Assembly: GCA_002600635.1 (NCBI GenBank)
Contig: CP021373.1
Coordinates: 1-64,000, forward strand
DNA from: Rhizobium sp. ACO-34A
Lineage (GTDB): Bacteria; Pseudomonadota; Alphaproteobacteria; Rhizobiales; Rhizobiaceae
Direction of reading: 5' to 3'
Length of the DNA stretch: 64,000 nucleotides
Shown here: positions 8,717 to 16,804 of the stretch, in pieces
How the letters are laid out: each line of letters begins with the position of its first letter
Numbering within the stretch: the stretch's first letter is position 1
Program-made: the position numbers and the translations under genes
Notes under the pieces: generated by a model
What the model saw: only the letters and a program-made list of their open reading frames with translations
Databases searched by the model: none
What the model was told of the DNA's origin: nothing

Positions 8717-8730
8717 AACTAACTAGTACA
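8717..8730. promoter_or_regulatory. TetR-type operator between tetR and quiC1
   Basis: AACTAACTAGTACA sits centrally in the 79-base gap between the divergent tetR and quiC1 starts. It matches 13 of 14 bases of the element in the ABC operon promoter at 3296-3309. The core ACTAACTAGT is close to a two-fold symmetric site (ACTAAC-TA-GTTAGT). Placement in the intergenic gap of a divergent regulator is the classic arrangement for autoregulation. Confidence 0.55.
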
Positions 8731-8752
8731 TAAAGCCGGAAAGGAAGGCAAT

Positions 8753-10687
8753 ATGGCCAGCTACGAGACAGGCAGACAGCGCGTGAAGATGCGGACCTCG
8801 ATAGCGACCGTATCGATCAGCGGGGATTTCCCGGAAAAGCTTGCGGCGATCGCCAGGGCGGGGTTTACCGGCGTCGAGATCTTCGAGAACGATTTCCTCA
8901 CCCATGACGCCTCGCCGCGGGAAGTCGCGGGCATGGCGCGCGACCAGGGGCTGGAGATCACCCTGTTCCAGCCCTTCCGCGATTTCGAGGGCATGCCGGA
9001 GCCGCAGCGCGCCCGCGTCTTCGACCGGGCCGAGCGCAAGTTCGACATCATGGGCGAGCTGGGCACCGACCTGATGCTGATCTGCTCCAACGTCTCGCCG
9101 ATCTCGCTCGGCGGCATCGACCGGGCGGCGGCCGATTTCTACGAGCTTGGCGAGCGGGCGGCAAGGCACGGCGTGCGCGTCGGCTACGAGGCGCTGGCCT
9201 GGGGCCGCCACATCAGCGACCACCGCGACGCCTGGGAGATCGTGCGCCGCGCCGGGCACGACAATATCGGCATCATCCTCGACAGCTTCCACACGCTGTC
9301 GCGCAAGATCGACGTCAACAGCATCCGGGCGATCCCCGGCGACAAGATCTTCATCGTGCAGCTTGCCGATGCGCCGCTGATCGACATGGACCTGCTCTAC
9401 TGGAGCCGCCACTTCCGCAACATGCCCGGCGAAGGCGACCTGCCGGTGGTGGATTTCATGCGGGCCGTCGCCGCGACCGGCTATGACGGGCCGCTGTCGC
9501 TGGAGATCTTCAACGATCAGTTTCGCGGCGGCTCGGCCCGGGCGATTGCCGAGGACGGCCATCGCTCGCTCGTCTACATCATGGATCAGGTGAAGCGGCT
9601 CGAACCCGACATCCGCATCGAGGTGCCGGACATGCCGGCGCGTGTGGCGGCCAGGGGCGTGGAGTTCGTGGAATTCGTCGCGGGCCCCTCGGAAAAGACC
9701 AATCTGGAGGAGCTTCTTGCCAGCCTCGGCTTTGCCCGTACCGGCGGCCATCGCAACCGCAAGGTCGATCTCTACACCCAGGGCGATATCCGCATCGTCA
9801 TCAACAGCGATATCGGCAGCGACAGCTTTGCCGGCGCTTCCTATTCGGTGCACGGGGCCAATGCCTATGCCTTCGGCATGAAGGTGGAGGATGCCGAGGC
9901 CACGGTACTGAGGGCCGCAGCCCTCGGTGCGCCGGTCTTTGCCGAACCGCGCCATGAAGGCGAGGTGGCGGTTCCCGCGATCCAGGGCGTGGGCAATGGC
10001 GTCATCTATTTCCTCGACGACACGCCGGCGCTCGCCTCGATCTGGACGAACGAGTTTACCCCGGTGGACGAGAAGCCCGCCGGAAACGCAGGCCTGACCC
10101 GCATCGACCATCTCGCTCAGACCACGCGCTATGACGAGATGCTGACCTGGCTTCTGTTCTACACCTCGATCTTCGAGACGCGGCGGACCCCGATGGTCGA
10201 CGTGGTCGATCCGGGCGGGCTGGTGCGCAGCCAGGCGGTGGAAAGCCTCGACGGCCACGGCTTCCGCCTGACGATGAACGGCGCCGACAGCCGCAAGACC
10301 TTCGCCGGCAAGTTCCTGGCGGAAAGCTTCGGCACCAGCATCCAGCACATCGCATTCGCCACCGACGACATCTTCGTGACCGCGCGCAACCTCACTACGC
10401 TCGGCTTCCAGGCGCTGCCGATCTCGCGCAACTACTATGATGATCTGGAGGCCCGGTTCGGGCTGGAACCCGATTTCTCCGACGCGCTGAGGGCGGCGAG
10501 CATCCTTTACGACCGCGACGAGGGCGGCGAGTACTTCCAGATCTACAGCCGCACCTTCGGCGAGGGCTTCTTCTTCGAAATCGTCGAGCGGCGCGGCAAT
10601 TACGGCGGCTACGGCGCGATGAACGCCCCCTTCCGCATCGCGGCCCAGCGCCGTCTGTTCCGGCCCGAGGGCATGCCGAGGGAATGA
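8753..10687 (+). CDS. quiC1: 3-dehydroshikimate dehydratase, QuiC1-type fusion with HPPD-like domain
   Basis: A 644-residue two-domain enzyme converting 3-dehydroshikimate to protocatechuate. The N-terminal TIM barrel (about 13-285) has metal ligands Glu146, Asp177, Gln203 and Glu251; counted from Met13 these are 134, 165, 191 and 239, which is the numbering I recall for the Pseudomonas QuiC1 enzyme. The C-terminal half (about 305-635) is an HPPD-like VOC fold keeping an intact 2-His-1-carboxylate set: His453 (RIDHLA), His532 (IQHIAF) and Glu609 (FFFEIVER). The start at 8753 has a strong AAGGAAGG site; a start at Met13 (8789) would match the recalled numbering but has a poor ribosome site. 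No protocatechuate ring-cleavage genes lie in this window. Confidence 0.9.
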   Translation: MASYETGRQRVKMRTSIATVSISGDFPEKLAAIARAGFTGVEIFENDFLTHDASPREVAGMARDQGLEITLFQPFRDFEGMPEPQRARVFDRAERKFDIMGELGTDLMLICSNVSPISLGGIDRAAADFYELGERAARHGVRVGYEALAWGRHISDHRDAWEIVRRAGHDNIGIILDSFHTLSRKIDVNSIRAIPGDKIFIVQLADAPLIDMDLLYWSRHFRNMPGEGDLPVVDFMRAVAATGYDGPLSLEIFNDQFRGGSARAIAEDGHRSLVYIMDQVKRLEPDIRIEVPDMPARVAARGVEFVEFVAGPSEKTNLEELLASLGFARTGGHRNRKVDLYTQGDIRIVINSDIGSDSFAGASYSVHGANAYAFGMKVEDAEATVLRAAALGAPVFAEPRHEGEVAVPAIQGVGNGVIYFLDDTPALASIWTNEFTPVDEKPAGNAGLTRIDHLAQTTRYDEMLTWLLFYTSIFETRRTPMVDVVDPGGLVRSQAVESLDGHGFRLTMNGADSRKTFAGKFLAESFGTSIQHIAFATDDIFVTARNLTTLGFQALPISRNYYDDLEARFGLEPDFSDALRAASILYDRDEGGEYFQIYSRTFGEGFFFEIVERRGNYGGYGAMNAPFRIAAQRRLFRPEGMPRE

Positions 10688-10752
10688 GGCCGGGCCGATG
10701 ACAGCCTGTCCGTAAAGGCCTGCGAGCCTTCCGGGCGGGTTGCCGGGACAAC

Positions 10753-11190
10753 TCAGACCGAACTGAGCAGCAGGCTCGTCTCGCTGTTCGAAACGCCGTC
10801 GATCATGCGCACCTCGCGCAGCACCCGGTCGAAATCGGAGAGGCTGCCGGCGCGGATATTGGCGATCAGGTCCCAGTTGCCGTTGGTGGTGTGCAGCGAG
10901 GAAATCTCGGGAATGCCGTGCAGCTTGCGGATGACCTGCGTCGTCGACTTGCCGATCACCTCGATCATCATCACTGCATGCACCGAGCGGTCGTCGTAAT
11001 CCTCCCGCACCCGGACCGTGAAACCCAGAAGCGTGCCGGTTCCCGTCAGCCGGTCCAGCCGGTTCTGCACCGTGCCGCGCGCCACGCCGAGCGCATCGGA
11101 CAGCTTTGCCAGCGAGGCGCGGCCGTCGATGCGCAGATGGGCGATGATGCGGCGGTCGAGTTCGTCGGGAATGTATTTGGCGACGTTCAT
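10753..11190 (-). CDS. Lrp/AsnC family transcriptional regulator
   Basis: A 145-residue Lrp/AsnC regulator: N-terminal winged helix with ELDRRIIAHLRIDGRASLAKLSDALGVARGTVQNRLDRL (about 10-50) and a C-terminal RAM domain (about 65-145) with IEVIGKSTTQVIRKL and GNWDLIANIR. It is divergent from the ornithine cyclodeaminase gene, so it probably controls that operon in response to an amino acid such as arginine or ornithine. An imperfect inverted repeat in the shared gap could be its site. Confidence 0.88.
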   Translation of the reverse strand: MNVAKYIPDELDRRIIAHLRIDGRASLAKLSDALGVARGTVQNRLDRLTGTGTLLGFTVRVREDYDDRSVHAVMMIEVIGKSTTQVIRKLHGIPEISSLHTTNGNWDLIANIRAGSLSDFDRVLREVRMIDGVSNSETSLLLSSV

Positions 11191-11262
11191 GGCTTCTCTC
11201 CCGGCTTCACCGCCGGATTAGCGATAATGACAATCAAGCTATACAATTTGCGCAGATTTCTG

Positions 11263-11284
11263 GCGAAAACAACATGGTTTTGCG
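11263..11284. promoter_or_regulatory. Candidate Lrp-type operator
   Basis: GCGAAAAC-N6-GTTTTGCG, an imperfect inverted repeat with AT-rich core, in the 153-base gap between the divergent lrp-like and ornithine cyclodeaminase genes. Lrp-family sites are typically AT-rich and weakly symmetric; the assignment rests only on position and symmetry. Confidence 0.35.
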
Positions 11285-11343
11285 ATTTCGGTTAGACGGT
11301 GCACCTTGCTAGCCTGAGCTTTGACCAAGCCAAGGAATCGTCC

Positions 11344-12390
11344 ATGCCGCAATCGCCCTCCGAAAAGGCTCTCATTCCCTTCGTCAGCGTCGAGAACATG
11401 ATGCGCCTCGTGCATCACGTCGGCATCGAGACGATGCTTGCGGAACTGACGGATGCGGTCGAGGAGGATTTTCGCCGCTGGGAGAGTTTCGACAAGACGC
11501 CGCGCGTCGCCTCCCATTCGCGCGAGGGCGTGATCGAGCTGATGCCGACCTCCGACGGCGATCTCTATGGCTTCAAATATGTCAACGGTCATCCGCGCAA
11601 CATGGCGGAAGGGCTGCAGACGGTGACCGCCTTCGGCCTGCTGGCCAAGGTTTCCACCGGCTATCCGGTGCTCCTGACGGAAATGACCCTGCTGACGGCG
11701 CTGCGCACCGCCGCGACCTCGGCGATGGCGGCCCGCCATCTCGCGCCCAAGGGCGCGAAGGTCATGGCGATGATCGGAAACGGGGCGCAGGCCGAATTCC
11801 AGGCGCTGGCGATGAAGGTCGTGCTCGGCATCGAGGAAGTCAGGCTCTATGACATCGACCGCCGGGCAACGGAAAAGACGGTTCGCAATCTTGAGGGAAC
11901 CGGCCTGCGGGTCACCGCCTGCACGTCGGCGCAGTCGGCGATCGAGGGCGCTGCGATCATCACCACCTGCACCGCCGACAAGCAGTTCGCCACCATCCTC
12001 ACCGACAACATGGTCGGCGCCGGCGTGCATATCAACGCCATCGGCGGCGACTGCCCCGGCAAGACGGAACTGCACCGCGATATCCTCCTGCGCGCCGACA
12101 CCTTCGTCGAATATCCGCCGCAGACCCGCATCGAGGGCGAGATCCAGCAGATGGCGCCGGATTATCCGGTGACCGAACTCTGGCGCGTGGTGCGCGGCGA
12201 GGCCGAGGGCCGGCGCGACGCCGGCCAGATCACCCTTTTCGACTCGGTCGGCTTCGCCACCGAGGATTTCTCCGCCCTGCGCTACGTCCGCGAAAAGCTC
12301 AAGGGCACGGATTTCTATCAGGAAATCGACATCATCGCCGACCCCGACGACCCGCGCGATCTGTTCGGCATGCTGCAGCGGGCGCGTTGA
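11344..12390 (+). CDS. ocd: Ornithine cyclodeaminase family protein
   Basis: A 348-residue member of the ornithine cyclodeaminase/mu-crystallin family, which deaminates L-ornithine to L-proline with bound NAD. The NAD loop is MIGNGAQAEFQALAM, followed by YDIDRRATEKTV where Asp ends the ribose-binding strand. The N-terminal part has SREGVIELMPTSDGDLYGFKYVNGHPRN with the substrate-binding Lys and Arg, and INAIGGDCPGKTEL carries the conserved Asp. The start at 11344 follows an AAGGAA site; an upstream in-frame start would add 15 residues. The next gene, ctlX, supplies ornithine from citrulline. Confidence 0.88.
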   Translation: MPQSPSEKALIPFVSVENMMRLVHHVGIETMLAELTDAVEEDFRRWESFDKTPRVASHSREGVIELMPTSDGDLYGFKYVNGHPRNMAEGLQTVTAFGLLAKVSTGYPVLLTEMTLLTALRTAATSAMAARHLAPKGAKVMAMIGNGAQAEFQALAMKVVLGIEEVRLYDIDRRATEKTVRNLEGTGLRVTACTSAQSAIEGAAIITTCTADKQFATILTDNMVGAGVHINAIGGDCPGKTELHRDILLRADTFVEYPPQTRIEGEIQQMAPDYPVTELWRVVRGEAEGRRDAGQITLFDSVGFATEDFSALRYVREKLKGTDFYQEIDIIADPDDPRDLFGMLQRAR

Positions 12391-12406
12391 CCCCAAGGAA
12401 GAGCCG

Positions 12407-13351
12407 ATGCCCCTCGCCTCCTATTCCGCCCAGGCGCCGGAAGCCGTCGTCATGGTCCGGCCGCACCATTTCACCGTCAACACCGAGACTGCGGCCGACA
12501 ACCGATTTCAGGCGATGTCCGGGAGCGATGAGGGTCTGGCCGACATGGCTTATCGCGAGATCACCAGGGCCGCCGAGATCCTCGCGGGGCATGGCGTCGG
12601 TGTTCACCTTTTCGAGGACGAGGACAGGCAGACGCCGGATTCCGTCTTTCCCAACAACTGGTTTTCAACCCATGCCGGCGGCCATGTGGCGATCTTTCCG
12701 ATGAAGGCCGAAAGCCGCAGGCGCGAGCGCCGGGCCGACGTCATCGAGATGCTGAAACAGCACTATCGCGTTCAGGACATCATCGACTATTCCGGTCTCG
12801 AGCCGGACGGCCTCTTCCTCGAGGGGACCGGGGCGATGGTGCTCGACCATATCGACCGGGTAGCCTATGCCGTTTGCTCCGACCGCACTGACCCGATCGC
12901 GCTCGAACGCTTCTCCACCCATTTCAACTTCGAGCCGATGGTTTTCGACGCCCGCGACGAGGATGGCGTGCCAGTCTACCATACGAATGTGCTGATGTGC
13001 GTGGCGACGGACTTCGCCATGATCGGGCTCGACATGATCGCCGATCCCGGCCGGCGCGAGGAGATCGTCGCAAGGCTGGAACGGTCGGGACGCCGGGTGA
13101 TCGCCCTTTCCAACGCGCAGATCCGCCGCTTCGCCGGCAATGCGCTGGAACTGCAGGCAAAGGGCAAGCGCATCCTCGCGCTCTCGACGACGGCGCTTGC
13201 AGCACTCGATGCCCATCAGGCCGAGGTTATCCGCCGGAGCGCCGAACCCGTGGCGCTGGACATCCCGACCATCGAAAAGGCCGGCGGCTCCGTGCGCTGC
13301 ACGCTGGCGGGAATTCATCTCGCTCCACGGCCTCACAAGGCTGCGGCCTGA
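12407..13351 (+). CDS. ctlX: Citrulline hydrolase CtlX (arginine deiminase-related)
   Basis: A 314-residue amidinotransferase-superfamily protein of the citrulline utilisation hydrolase group, expected to release ornithine from citrulline. Family motifs in order: VRPHHFTVN (N-terminus), FPNNWFSTH, FLEGTGAMVLDH with the catalytic acid, HTNVLMCV with the catalytic His, and GGSVRCTLAGIHL near the C-terminus with the nucleophile Cys. It sits 16 bases after ornithine cyclodeaminase, giving a direct citrulline to ornithine to proline route. Tail-to-tail with the arginase-like gene. Confidence 0.85.
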   Translation: MPLASYSAQAPEAVVMVRPHHFTVNTETAADNRFQAMSGSDEGLADMAYREITRAAEILAGHGVGVHLFEDEDRQTPDSVFPNNWFSTHAGGHVAIFPMKAESRRRERRADVIEMLKQHYRVQDIIDYSGLEPDGLFLEGTGAMVLDHIDRVAYAVCSDRTDPIALERFSTHFNFEPMVFDARDEDGVPVYHTNVLMCVATDFAMIGLDMIADPGRREEIVARLERSGRRVIALSNAQIRRFAGNALELQAKGKRILALSTTALAALDAHQAEVIRRSAEPVALDIPTIEKAGGSVRCTLAGIHLAPRPHKAAA

Positions 13352-13394
13352 TCTTGCGTCAGGAAATCGCGGTTGCCGAAACCCGGTCCCCGGT

Positions 13395-14219
13395 TCAGGT
13401 GGAGGCAAGCTTCAGGACCGGCTCCAGCGCATCGAGCAGGGCGCCGGGCGATACCGGCGGGCCGCCGGGTTCCCAGACATTCTGGAATTCGGCAATTTCG
13501 ATGCCGATGAAGTCATGTTCCGCGATCACTTCGCAGCATGCGCGCAAATCGTCGAGATCCAGGCCTCCCTCGTGCCTGTAATCGGTCGGGACGATGCCGG
13601 GTTGGAGAACATCGCAATCCAGATGCACATAGACCGGCCGGCCGGCGATGGCGGCCCCGAGTTCGGCGGCAAGATTTCCTCCGGGCCTGATGTGCGGTAT
13701 CCGGTGTCCGGCGATCAGGTCCACCTCGTAAGGATCGAGGTCGCGCTGGCCGACGAGAACGATCTTGTCCGGTGTCAGACCTGCGCCGAGGCCCGAATCC
13801 CAGAGGCCGAGCGGCCCCGCAAGCGCCAGCCCGCCGAGATATCCCGTCGTGCTCGCCTCCGGCGGATTGAGGTCGCCATGAGCATCGAACCATACGATGC
13901 ATGCCGTGGAATGGTGCCGCGCGACCGCCGGCAATGTCGCCAGCGAGACGGCGCACCGGCTGGTGGCGGCGATGGATATCGCGCCGGCCGACAGCACCTC
14001 ATCGAAACGCGACTGCACCTGCCTGAGCGCCGGCAAGGCCGCATCCAGTTCCGTGCGCCATCCGGTATTCAAGGCAGGTTCCGGGGCGCCGATCACGGTC
14101 GGGGAAATGCCGGTTCGGCGCTCCAGTTCCTCCCCGATCGCTTTCGCACCTGGCATCGCCAGATCGTTGTGATCGCCTGCGCGTCCGCAAAACACGGTGT
14201 AGCCTGCATTTCCCGTCAC
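13395..14219 (-). CDS. Arginase/ureohydrolase family protein with altered metal site
   Basis: A 274-residue member of the arginase superfamily. Two of the three manganese-binding motifs are intact: WFDAHGDLN (Asp112, His114, Asp116) and HLDCDVLQP (Asp201, Asp203), together with the late GIEIAEF segment. The third motif, normally GGDHS, here reads TSRCA, so the usual His is replaced by Cys89. Five of six ligands remain. It may hydrolyse arginine or another guanidino or ureido compound; the neighbouring ctlX and ornithine cyclodeaminase genes favour an ornithine-releasing role. It is transcribed from its own promoter, convergent with ctlX. Confidence 0.78.
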   Translation of the reverse strand: MTGNAGYTVFCGRAGDHNDLAMPGAKAIGEELERRTGISPTVIGAPEPALNTGWRTELDAALPALRQVQSRFDEVLSAGAISIAATSRCAVSLATLPAVARHHSTACIVWFDAHGDLNPPEASTTGYLGGLALAGPLGLWDSGLGAGLTPDKIVLVGQRDLDPYEVDLIAGHRIPHIRPGGNLAAELGAAIAGRPVYVHLDCDVLQPGIVPTDYRHEGGLDLDDLRACCEVIAEHDFIGIEIAEFQNVWEPGGPPVSPGALLDALEPVLKLAST

Positions 14220-14528
14220 GATCGGCTCCCTCCGTTATCCTGACGCCAAGCAGTAGCGGGTTCGAAGGGGGAAAGCGAGCATGACCGCGGCCGGGTGGGC
14301 GCTGCCTCGTCGGGCCGGCTCCCGTAAGATCATCAAGGTGGCGTGACCGCACGAGTTATCACGCAATGATTGCATGTTGAGAATTTCCAGCAAGATCAGA
14401 ACAAAAATTGTGCATTGAGATGCATGTTTTGCATCGAAAATAGACAATAAATAACTTGATTCATTTACTCATGTATTTTACTGCCCTGCCTGTTCGCGTC
14501 GGTTGTCACCGGCGCATATGGGGTGATT
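14220..14528. other. AT-rich regulatory gap between the arginase-like and surface-protein genes
   Basis: A 309-base gap between divergent genes. The half next to the surface protein (about 14340-14510) is distinctly AT-rich and carries repeated TGCAT boxes, including one exact inverted repeat (listed separately). No gene was found. Confidence 0.5.
14419..14435. promoter_or_regulatory. Inverted repeat upstream of the surface-protein gene
   Basis: GATGCA-N5-TGCATC, an exact 6-base inverted repeat, about 94 bases before the ATG. Further TGCAT boxes occur just upstream (near 14369 and 14411), as expected of a multi-site regulator binding region. The regulator is unknown. Confidence 0.4.
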
Positions 14529-16709
14529 ATGAAAAATCTATTGTTTGTAACTGCACCGGCAACAGCGGCGGCGGCCCTGACACTTGCCTCCGCGCAGGCC
14601 TCTGATTTACCGGCATACATGGACTTCGACGCCCGCTGGAACAGCGAGCAGTCGCAGGCCGGCTTCGGCATGATGGTGCCGTTCCGCATCGACCGGGGGC
14701 AGATGTTCTTCATCGACCTTGGCGGATCGACCATCGAGGGCGGCGTCAGGCGCGGCGCTTTCGGCGCGGGCTACCGTTTCGAGACGAACGGCGGTCCGGT
14801 GATCGGCTTCAACGGATATTACGACTACCTGAACTCCGATCTCGACAATGATTTCCACCAGCTTTCCTTCGGCGCGGAGGTTCTGGGATCGGTGTTCGAG
14901 ACGCGGGCGAATGTCTATATCCCGCTCGGGGATGGTCATGCCGTGGACGGGATCGGCCGCGGCGTGATCAGCGACGGTGCCCTGCGTTTCCGCGAGGGCC
15001 GCGAACAGGCGCGTCCGGGCGCCGATGCCGAGGTGGGCTTCAAGGTCCCCGGCATCTTCGAGGACGACAAGGCGCAGCTGAAGGTCTTTGCCGGCAGCTA
15101 CTGGTATGGCGGCAAGAATGTCAGCGACATGTTCGGGGGCAAGCTGCGCGCCGAACTTGCCTTTGCCGATATCCCCGGCCTGCCGACGGGCTCGACCGTC
15201 TCCTTCGGCGCGAGCGCAAGCTATGACAACGAGGAAAAGCTCGGCGGCGAGATCATGGCCCGGCTGCGCATTCCGTTCGGCGGCGCGAAGGATGGCGAGC
15301 CGGTCGACGCCTTCGATCCGGCGCTGCAGAGCGTGCGGCGCGCGGCGTCGATCAAGACCCATGTCGGCGCCACCGGCAGCCTGGAAGACGCGGTCCTTGC
15401 CATCAACGACACGGTCGCCGGCAATGTGGTGACGATTTCCGCCGCTGACGGCACGGCGGCAAGCATCAATGCGCGACTGGCGGCGGCCGGAAGCGGGGCG
15501 ATCGTTCTTGCCGATGGCAGCATCGTGCTCGACGGTTCGCTGATGCTGGGCGATGGCCAGACGTTGTTTGGCGGCGGCACGACGATTGCGCTGCGTGGCG
15601 CCAGGAGCGGCGCTACCGGCAGCTTCGTCAACACCGGCGTAGAGACCACGCTGACCGGCTATGACGTCGCTCAGGACGTCGTCACCATGGCGTCGAACAG
15701 CACCGTTTCATCCCTCTCGATCAATGGCGGTCTGGCGGCCATCGGCAGCACGGGCACATCCAACCTGCTGATCGACAACGTGGATGTTTCGGGAACCGCC
15801 CATGACGGCATCCGGCTTTCCAGCGTGGATGGCGCGGTGATCCAGAACAGCAGCATCCACGATCTCTACATTTGCGAAAGCAGCACGCTTTGCGAATTCT
15901 CGATCTTTGATCCGAACACCGCGCCCTATGCCGCGGTGAGCGCGCATGGCACCAGCAACCTCACGGTTCGCGACACGGTGATCGACAACGTCACCTATGG
16001 CGTCTTCGCCGGCAGCGCCATCGATGACAGCGGCTGGCCGCCGGTCATTACCGACCTCGCCAGCAATATCGTGCTGGATAACGTGACCATCTCGCGGTCG
16101 CGTCGCGAGGGCGTGCTGCTGGTCGCCGCCGACGAGGTCACTATGAACAAGGTGACGATCGACAACTCCGCCCAGGACCGCGACATGGACCTCGTCGTCC
16201 TGCAGGGCACCTCGAATGTCACGATCACGGACATGACGCTGAAGGGCGGCATCAACGGCCTGATGCTGGTCAGCTCGACCTCGCTGCCGGATGAAGCCAG
16301 GACCACCAATGTCGATGTCGACGGTCTGGTGATCGACGGCACGAGCAATGCCGGCATCTTCTTCAACCCGGTATCGGGCATCAGCCTGAAGAACGTGACG
16401 ATCAGCAATGCCGGCACCTACGGCATGTTCATCTATGGCGATGAATGGGGCTTCCTCGGCGGTCCGGTCGCCGACATCTCCTTCGAGAATGTCGTGATCG
16501 ACAACGCCGCGACCGCGGGCCTCTACTTCATGGGACCGTCCGAAGACCTGACAGGGGACATCACGGTCGTGAACACCCCGCGCGATTGCAAATCCGATCC
16601 GTCATGGATGGGTGGCCTGAGCGGCTCGATCACCCAGTCGGCCGGCTCGGTGCTCACCGTCAACGGAACCGAGCTCAACGCGGCGACCTTCGACGGGCGT
16701 TGCGGCTAA
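14529..16709 (+). CDS. Outer-membrane protein: inverse autotransporter-like barrel with beta-helix passenger
   Basis: A 726-residue secreted protein. Residues 1-24 are a signal peptide ending AQA. Residues about 25-255 alternate like membrane strands; the segment GFNGYYDYLNSD then GAEVLGSVFETRANVYIPLG resembles the intimin/invasin inverse-autotransporter barrel. Residues about 280-700 are a right-handed beta-helix of Asn/Val/Asp-rich coils (LTVRDTVIDNVTYG, ITDMTLKGGINGLML), as in pectate-lyase-type folds; paired Cys residues (YICESSTLCEF, and DCKSD with GRCG at the end) may lock loops. I chose the ATG at 14529 behind GGGGTG; a GTG two codons earlier is possible. Likely a surface adhesin or polysaccharide-acting protein; it is not an intimin orthologue. 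A strong terminator follows. Confidence 0.75.
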   Translation: MKNLLFVTAPATAAAALTLASAQASDLPAYMDFDARWNSEQSQAGFGMMVPFRIDRGQMFFIDLGGSTIEGGVRRGAFGAGYRFETNGGPVIGFNGYYDYLNSDLDNDFHQLSFGAEVLGSVFETRANVYIPLGDGHAVDGIGRGVISDGALRFREGREQARPGADAEVGFKVPGIFEDDKAQLKVFAGSYWYGGKNVSDMFGGKLRAELAFADIPGLPTGSTVSFGASASYDNEEKLGGEIMARLRIPFGGAKDGEPVDAFDPALQSVRRAASIKTHVGATGSLEDAVLAINDTVAGNVVTISAADGTAASINARLAAAGSGAIVLADGSIVLDGSLMLGDGQTLFGGGTTIALRGARSGATGSFVNTGVETTLTGYDVAQDVVTMASNSTVSSLSINGGLAAIGSTGTSNLLIDNVDVSGTAHDGIRLSSVDGAVIQNSSIHDLYICESSTLCEFSIFDPNTAPYAAVSAHGTSNLTVRDTVIDNVTYGVFAGSAIDDSGWPPVITDLASNIVLDNVTISRSRREGVLLVAADEVTMNKVTIDNSAQDRDMDLVVLQGTSNVTITDMTLKGGINGLMLVSSTSLPDEARTTNVDVDGLVIDGTSNAGIFFNPVSGISLKNVTISNAGTYGMFIYGDEWGFLGGPVADISFENVVIDNAATAGLYFMGPSEDLTGDITVVNTPRDCKSDPSWMGGLSGSITQSAGSVLTVNGTELNAATFDGRCG

Positions 16710-16741
16710 TCCAAGGTCCGGGAAACCGGAAGCGATCCACG

Positions 16742-16775
16742 AAAAGCCCGCGGCGAGAGATCGCCGCGGGCTTTT
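16742..16775 (+). terminator. Rho-independent terminator
   Basis: GCCCGCGGCGA and TCGCCGCGGGC form a perfect 11-base stem around a GAGA loop, followed by TTTTT and preceded by AAAA. The A-run on the left lets it work in both directions, ending the surface-protein gene and the convergent pha operon. Confidence 0.93.
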
Positions 16776-16804
16776 TGCCGGTGATAAGGATGTCGCGAGC
16801 CCCC

